In this document: piece by piece, positions 60,412 to 64,000 of the stretch | Position numbering within the stretch: position 1 is the stretch's first letter | How the letters are laid out: each line of letters starts with the position of its first letter | NCBI RefSeq assembly: GCF_006337165.1 | Contig: NZ_CP040896.1 | Span: forward strand, 3,968,001-4,032,000 | Length of the DNA: 64,000 nt | DNA from: Hymenobacter jejuensis | Lineage (GTDB): Bacteria; Bacteroidota; Bacteroidia; Cytophagales; Hymenobacteraceae | Reading direction: 5' to 3' | Program-made: the position numbers and the translations under genes | Notes under the pieces: generated by a model | The model's input: the letters and a program-made list of their open reading frames with translations, nothing else | What the model was told of the DNA's origin: nothing | The model's database searches: none

Positions 60412-61389
60412 CTATTTCCCCGGCCACTCCCAGGTGCACAAGTCGGTGCTCCAGGCAATGCCGAGTGAGGCATTCTTGTCGAAGTCGCCCTCTTTCTCGG
60501 TTAGCGGCCCCGAGCCGTGGAAGAACATCAGGTAGCGGTTGATACCGGGCACTTGGGTCAAGTCGAGCACGGTGCCGGCCGAGAGGCGGCCTTTCGCCCA
60601 GTCCCATTTCTCCTGCCCCAGCGTAATGAGCGTACCGCGGTCGTGCCAGGTTTTCAGGTCGGTGGAGGTCTTGATGCCGATGCCATTTGGTGGGGAGTGG
60701 AACAGCAGGTATTGGTTGCCCTGCGTCAGCACGCACACGTTTTCGCCCGATTCGGCCGAGCCGGCGAACGTCCACGTCACCAGGTCGCGCGAGTAGGAGC
60801 GGCTCACCCCGTTTTGCTTGTAGAAGCACCAGTATTTGCCGGGCTCGTCTTTATCGGGCAGCAAATAAGGATCAATCATGCGGCCCATGTCGGTCTGTTT
60901 CACGTCGGGGCCTTTCACGTGCAGCAGCTCCGGCTTACTCCACTCTTCCAGATTTTTGCTGCGCATGATGTACAAGCGGGAGTCCTTGTTGCCGTAGCGC
61001 GGCATCTGCTCGGCGGTATAATCGGGCCGAGGGTAGGTTTGCAGGCACAGCACCCACTCGTTTTTGTAGCGGATGATGTTGCCAGGGCTCGAAAAATCGA
61101 GATTCTGATCTTTGACGGTGATTTTCTTCGGCTTGCTCCACTGCACCAGATCTTTGCTCTTGGCATAGGCCGTGTACATATACACCTTGTGATCCGCTTC
61201 TACTTCCGAGAGCGTGAAGTAGAGATAGAATGTGCCATCCTGGTAAAGTACAGCCGGGTCGCGGTAGGCCGTTTGGGCGTTGCCTTGGAAAAGAATGGGT
61301 GATGTAAGGGCTGCGAGCTTCACCCTTTGCCCGTGAACACGGAGCAGGGTAAGCAACAAGGCGCAGAGCAGCAGAGAAAATTGTTTCAT
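60412..61389 (-). CDS. GH43-like beta-propeller glycosidase (copy B, divergent)
   Basis: 325 residues with signal peptide (LLLCALLLTLLRVHGQ). TAYRDPAVLYQDGTFYLYFT, AKSKDLVQWSKPKKITV, DFSSPGNIIRYKNEWVLCLQ, DMGRMIDPYLLPDKDEPGKY and TWEWPGK end blocks indicate a five-bladed propeller of the GH43/GH32/GH117 group. Clearly different from copies A and C. Substrate not evident. Confidence 0.8.
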   Translation of the reverse strand: MKQFSLLLCALLLTLLRVHGQRVKLAALTSPILFQGNAQTAYRDPAVLYQDGTFYLYFTLSEVEADHKVYMYTAYAKSKDLVQWSKPKKITVKDQNLDFSSPGNIIRYKNEWVLCLQTYPRPDYTAEQMPRYGNKDSRLYIMRSKNLEEWSKPELLHVKGPDVKQTDMGRMIDPYLLPDKDEPGKYWCFYKQNGVSRSYSRDLVTWTFAGSAESGENVCVLTQGNQYLLFHSPPNGIGIKTSTDLKTWHDRGTLITLGQEKWDWAKGRLSAGTVLDLTQVPGINRYLMFFHGSGPLTEKEGDFDKNASLGIAWSTDLCTWEWPGK

Positions 61390-61470
61390 GCGGCGGAGGA
61401 GGGCGTGGGTAAGCTCAGCATGGCGTTCTGATAAGCGGAGAATAGAAGCTGCATACTTGATTGGGCTGGC

Positions 61471-62457
61471 TTACAAGGATTGTTGCAGCAGCAGCTGCAC
61501 CAGTTTTCCGGAGACTGGCAGCACCGAGCCATGCAGCTGCTCGACCGGAAAATGGATCTCTGCCGAAACATCGGTCCAGTGCAGCAGGTCGCTGGAGCGC
61601 CAGGCGCCCATGCGGCTTTTCGACTTGAAGTTGTCGATGTAGACCAGGTAATCTTTGCCGACTTTCATAGGCCAGGGGCCTTCCCAATCGTCGTTGGTGA
61701 AGGGCGGCTGCGTCTCGCGCCACGGGCCGTTAAAGTTGTCCGCCACGGCGTAGGCAATGCCCCGGTAGGCGTATTTGAAGAACAACAGGTATTTGCCGTG
61801 GTCTGCGAGCAGACTAGCATCAATCTGGGCGTGGCCGGGGTTGAAGAACAGGGTCGGCTTGGAGAAGCGCTTGAAGTCGCGGGTGTGCACGGCATACGTG
61901 CGGGCGTAGTGGCGCAGCTTCCCCGTTGAATCGGGCCGCTGCTCCGATTTCAGGGCGCTGCTCCAGTAAATGAGGTAGTCCTTCTGCGTCGCATCGTAGC
62001 GGATTTCCGGCGCCCAGGCGTACATGCAGTCGGGCTCGTCGGCCATCACCGGTAAGGCCACCTGCTCAGTCCAGTGCACGAGGTCTTTTGAGGAGCTGTA
62101 GCCGATGGTCTGGCCACGCCAAGCCGTGGTCCAAACCAGGTGAAACGTACCGTCGGGGCCTTGGTAGAGGCACGGATCGCGCATGATTTTCTGCTCGCCC
62201 ACGGCCGGTACTAGAAACGACTGATCGTTTTTTAGGCTGTACCAGGTGTAGGCATTGTTGCTCCAACACAGGTGTAAGCCGTCTTCTCCGTCTTTCCGAA
62301 ACGACGCAAACAGGTAGCACGACTTGCCCGGTTTCTCCTCCTTGGTAGTTGGTTTGTGCTGCGCCCGACCTGGGTGTGCCCCAAGCAGCAGCCAGAGGCA
62401 AAGTGCCCAGACCGGCACCTGGCGCGGCACAGCACGGCTTGGTTGTACTGCGTTCAT
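61471..62457 (-). CDS. GH43-type beta-propeller glycosidase (copy C)
   Basis: 328 residues from the ATG at 62457, 17 bases after the GH92 stop; a longer frame would overlap that gene. Signal peptide ALCLWLLLGAHPGRAQ. Same blocks as copy A: GEDGLHLCWSNNAYTWYSL, IMRDPCLYQGPDGTFHLVW, GYSSSKDLVHWTEQ, YAWAPEIRYDATQKDYLIYW and NDDWEGPWPMKVGKDYLVYI (acid Glu). Copies A and C arose by duplication and diverged. Confidence 0.88.
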   Translation of the reverse strand: MNAVQPSRAVPRQVPVWALCLWLLLGAHPGRAQHKPTTKEEKPGKSCYLFASFRKDGEDGLHLCWSNNAYTWYSLKNDQSFLVPAVGEQKIMRDPCLYQGPDGTFHLVWTTAWRGQTIGYSSSKDLVHWTEQVALPVMADEPDCMYAWAPEIRYDATQKDYLIYWSSALKSEQRPDSTGKLRHYARTYAVHTRDFKRFSKPTLFFNPGHAQIDASLLADHGKYLLFFKYAYRGIAYAVADNFNGPWRETQPPFTNDDWEGPWPMKVGKDYLVYIDNFKSKSRMGAWRSSDLLHWTDVSAEIHFPVEQLHGSVLPVSGKLVQLLLQQSL

Positions 62458-62474
62458 GTGGTTAGTTGATGGGG

Positions 62475-64000
62475 TTACTTGCCAGATGATTGGGATAGCC
62501 GAGGTGGTGGTGGTTGAATCCAGCTTGTGACGGGTGCCATCTGTAAGTCCAGTTCGAGCCGTCCTCCTTTGGTTAACTCGGCATGGCGCAGATAGCTGTA
62601 AGGGTGTTTCTTGCCGTTCCACTTCACCCCGGCGATATACATCGCTTCCGGACTAGCTTTTTTCGCAATGATTTCCAGGGCCTTGCCACCCGGTAGCTGC
62701 ACGGTAGCGCGGTCGAATAGCGGGGCGCACAATTGGTACTCATCGGAAGCCGGGTTGAGCGGGTAGAGGCCGAGGGAGGCAAACACGTACCAGGCCGACA
62801 TCTGCCCCGCGTCGTCGTTGCCGCTCAGGCCACCCGGGCCGTCCGTGTACTCTTCGGCCAAGATGCGGCGCACAGCCCGTTGGGTTTTCCAGGGCGCGGC
62901 CGTGTAGTTGTACATGAATGGGATCTGGTGGCCGGGTTCGTTGCCGTGCCAATACTCCCCGCGGGCAAACAAGCTATCGAGCTTCGCTTCCAGCTGGGCG
63001 GGGCCGCCCATCAGTTGAGCCAGGCCTGGCACATCGTGGGGCACATAGAAGGTGTACTGCCGGGGCGTGCCTTCCGTGATGTAGAACTCGCGTACATCGG
63101 GCCGGAAAGGCGCGTACCAGCGGCCGTCGGCGTAGCGGCCTCTTGCCAATCCGGTAGCCGGGTCGATGATGTGGCGGTAAGCCTGCGAGCGTTTGAGCAA
63201 CGCCTGGTAATCAGCTGTTTTGCCCAGACCTTTCGCGACCTGGGCCAAGGCGTAATCGTCAAAGCCGTATTCCAGCGTGCGGCTCACCTGCTCCATTTTG
63301 TGGAAGGCGTCCTTCACGCTATCTTCCAGGGGCACGAAGCCGTATTTCAGGTAGGAGGGCAGGGCCCGGCGGCCTTTGCCGTCAAGATATTCTTGTTGTG
63401 TAGGCTGGTCAAAGGCATTGCGGCGCATCAGGCGGTAGGCCTCCTGCACGTCGTAGTCGCGGATGCCCCGCACGTACGCGGAAGCGATAAAGGCCGTGCC
63501 GTGGTCGCCGATCATGGCTGCTGTGTAACTGTTCCAGCACGGAAAAATGGGGAGCCAGCCGCCCTGCTGACCTTTTAGGATCATCGACTGCACCAGGTCG
63601 TTCGCCAGCCGGGGTTGCAGCAATTCCAGCAGCGGCAACTGCGCCCGGTAGATGTCCCACATCGAAAAATCGTCGTAGTAGTTTCCTTTCGCCACCTTCA
63701 GGCGTTGGGCATTGCCCGCGAAGGCCGGGTAGGTGCCGTCCACGTCGTTGAACAGCCGGGGCTGCTGGAGGCTGTGGTAGAGAGCGGTATAGAAAATGCG
63801 TTTGTCCTGCTCTTTGGAGGTTTCTACCCGAATCTGCGCCAGGGCTTTTTGCCAGGCCGCGTGGTTCTGCGCGACCAGAGTTTGAAAATCCCAGTTGGGT
63901 ACTTCGGCCGCCAGGTTTCGGCGGGCGCCTTCGAGGCTGCTGAAGGACGTGCCCACGCGCAGGCGCAGCGTCTCGCCCCGACGTACTTTACAGCCGAGAA
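62475..64000 (-). CDS. GH92 exo-alpha-mannosidase, N-terminal part beyond the window
   Basis: The frame is open to the window edge; the GTG at 63956 is internal, because residues upstream of it (LRLRVGTSFSSLEGARRNLA) belong to the GH92 core. Further blocks: RIFYTALYHSLQQP, YYDDFSMWDIYRAQLPLLEL, GGWLPIFPCWNSYTAAMIGD, HGNEPGHQIPFMYNYTAAPW and GNDDAGQMSAWYVFASLGLY. GH92 enzymes are calcium-dependent exo-alpha-mannosidases of Bacteroidetes that trim yeast mannan or N-glycans. First visible gene of the island's operon. Confidence 0.93.
   Translation of the reverse strand, partial: LGCKVRRGETLRLRVGTSFSSLEGARRNLAAEVPNWDFQTLVAQNHAAWQKALAQIRVETSKEQDKRIFYTALYHSLQQPRLFNDVDGTYPAFAGNAQRLKVAKGNYYDDFSMWDIYRAQLPLLELLQPRLANDLVQSMILKGQQGGWLPIFPCWNSYTAAMIGDHGTAFIASAYVRGIRDYDVQEAYRLMRRNAFDQPTQQEYLDGKGRRALPSYLKYGFVPLEDSVKDAFHKMEQVSRTLEYGFDDYALAQVAKGLGKTADYQALLKRSQAYRHIIDPATGLARGRYADGRWYAPFRPDVREFYITEGTPRQYTFYVPHDVPGLAQLMGGPAQLEAKLDSLFARGEYWHGNEPGHQIPFMYNYTAAPWKTQRAVRRILAEEYTDGPGGLSGNDDAGQMSAWYVFASLGLYPLNPASDEYQLCAPLFDRATVQLPGGKALEIIAKKASPEAMYIAGVKWNGKKHPYSYLRHAELTKGGRLELDLQMAPVTSWIQPPPPRLSQSSGK

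Noticed and set aside
1..64000. CRISPR arrays, IS elements, rRNA operons or complete tRNAs
   Set aside because: I saw no regularly spaced repeats, transposase genes, rRNA blocks or full cloverleaf sequences.

Overview
The window reads as a GC-rich Bacteroidetes chromosome, most likely Hymenobacter or a close Cytophagales relative. This is inferred from gene content, since no rRNA or complete tRNA is present. The evidence is a secreted cupredoxin with a type IX secretion C-terminal signal, a Bacteroidetes-style injection-system locus, GH97/GH92/GH43 enzymes, a FucP-like sugar transporter, near absence of Shine-Dalgarno sites, and AT-rich intergenic palindromes in a GC-rich background.

Region 1 (1-1321): the 3' part of a membrane sensor histidine kinase, cut by the window edge. 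Region 2 (1357-28008, all minus strand): a contiguous 17-gene extracellular contractile injection system (eCIS). In transcription order: DUF4255 cap protein, putative cap adaptor, sheath, two tube proteins, DUF5908 protein, LysM hub protein, VgrG/gpD-like spike, PAAR tip, gp25, two very large baseplate proteins (Afp11- and Afp12-like), a 1462-residue protein with SprB-like repeats in the slot where Afp encodes its fibre, a short CIS_TMP-family protein, a 1322-residue DUF4157 protein (probable cargo), a SUKH-like protein (possible immunity) and the AAA+ ATPase. A 594-base structured but geneless stretch precedes the operon.

Region 3 (28.6-43.4 kb) holds ordinary single genes and small operons: T9SS cupredoxin, DUF1080 lipoprotein, atypical peptide deformylase, a membrane/secreted protein pair, DinB, DUF2939 and GNAT proteins, a LytS/LytR pair plus a stand-alone LytTR protein, an MhqO/MhqD-like detoxification pair, a flavoprotein disulfide reductase, a CPA1 antiporter and a frameshifted SDR gene. 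Region 4 (43.8-51.0 kb) has a GH28 enzyme, phosphoketolase, a D-lactate-dehydrogenase-like enzyme, a histidine kinase remnant, a DUF2383 protein and a Dabb protein.

Region 5 (51.2-64 kb) starts with a 22-base sequence identical in form to the 3' end of a tRNA (Glu-like) and a tyrosine recombinase. It continues as a minus-strand carbohydrate cluster: fucose/arabinose isomerase family protein, GH27, GH97, MFS sugar transporter, three GH43-type enzymes and a GH92 enzyme running off the window. It looks like the left end of an integrated island for plant or fungal glycan use.

Across the window an AT-rich palindrome (core TTGATNATCAA or close variants) sits within about 45 bases downstream of at least ten stop codons, inside the eCIS operon and elsewhere. 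It is a candidate lineage-specific 3'-end or terminator element.
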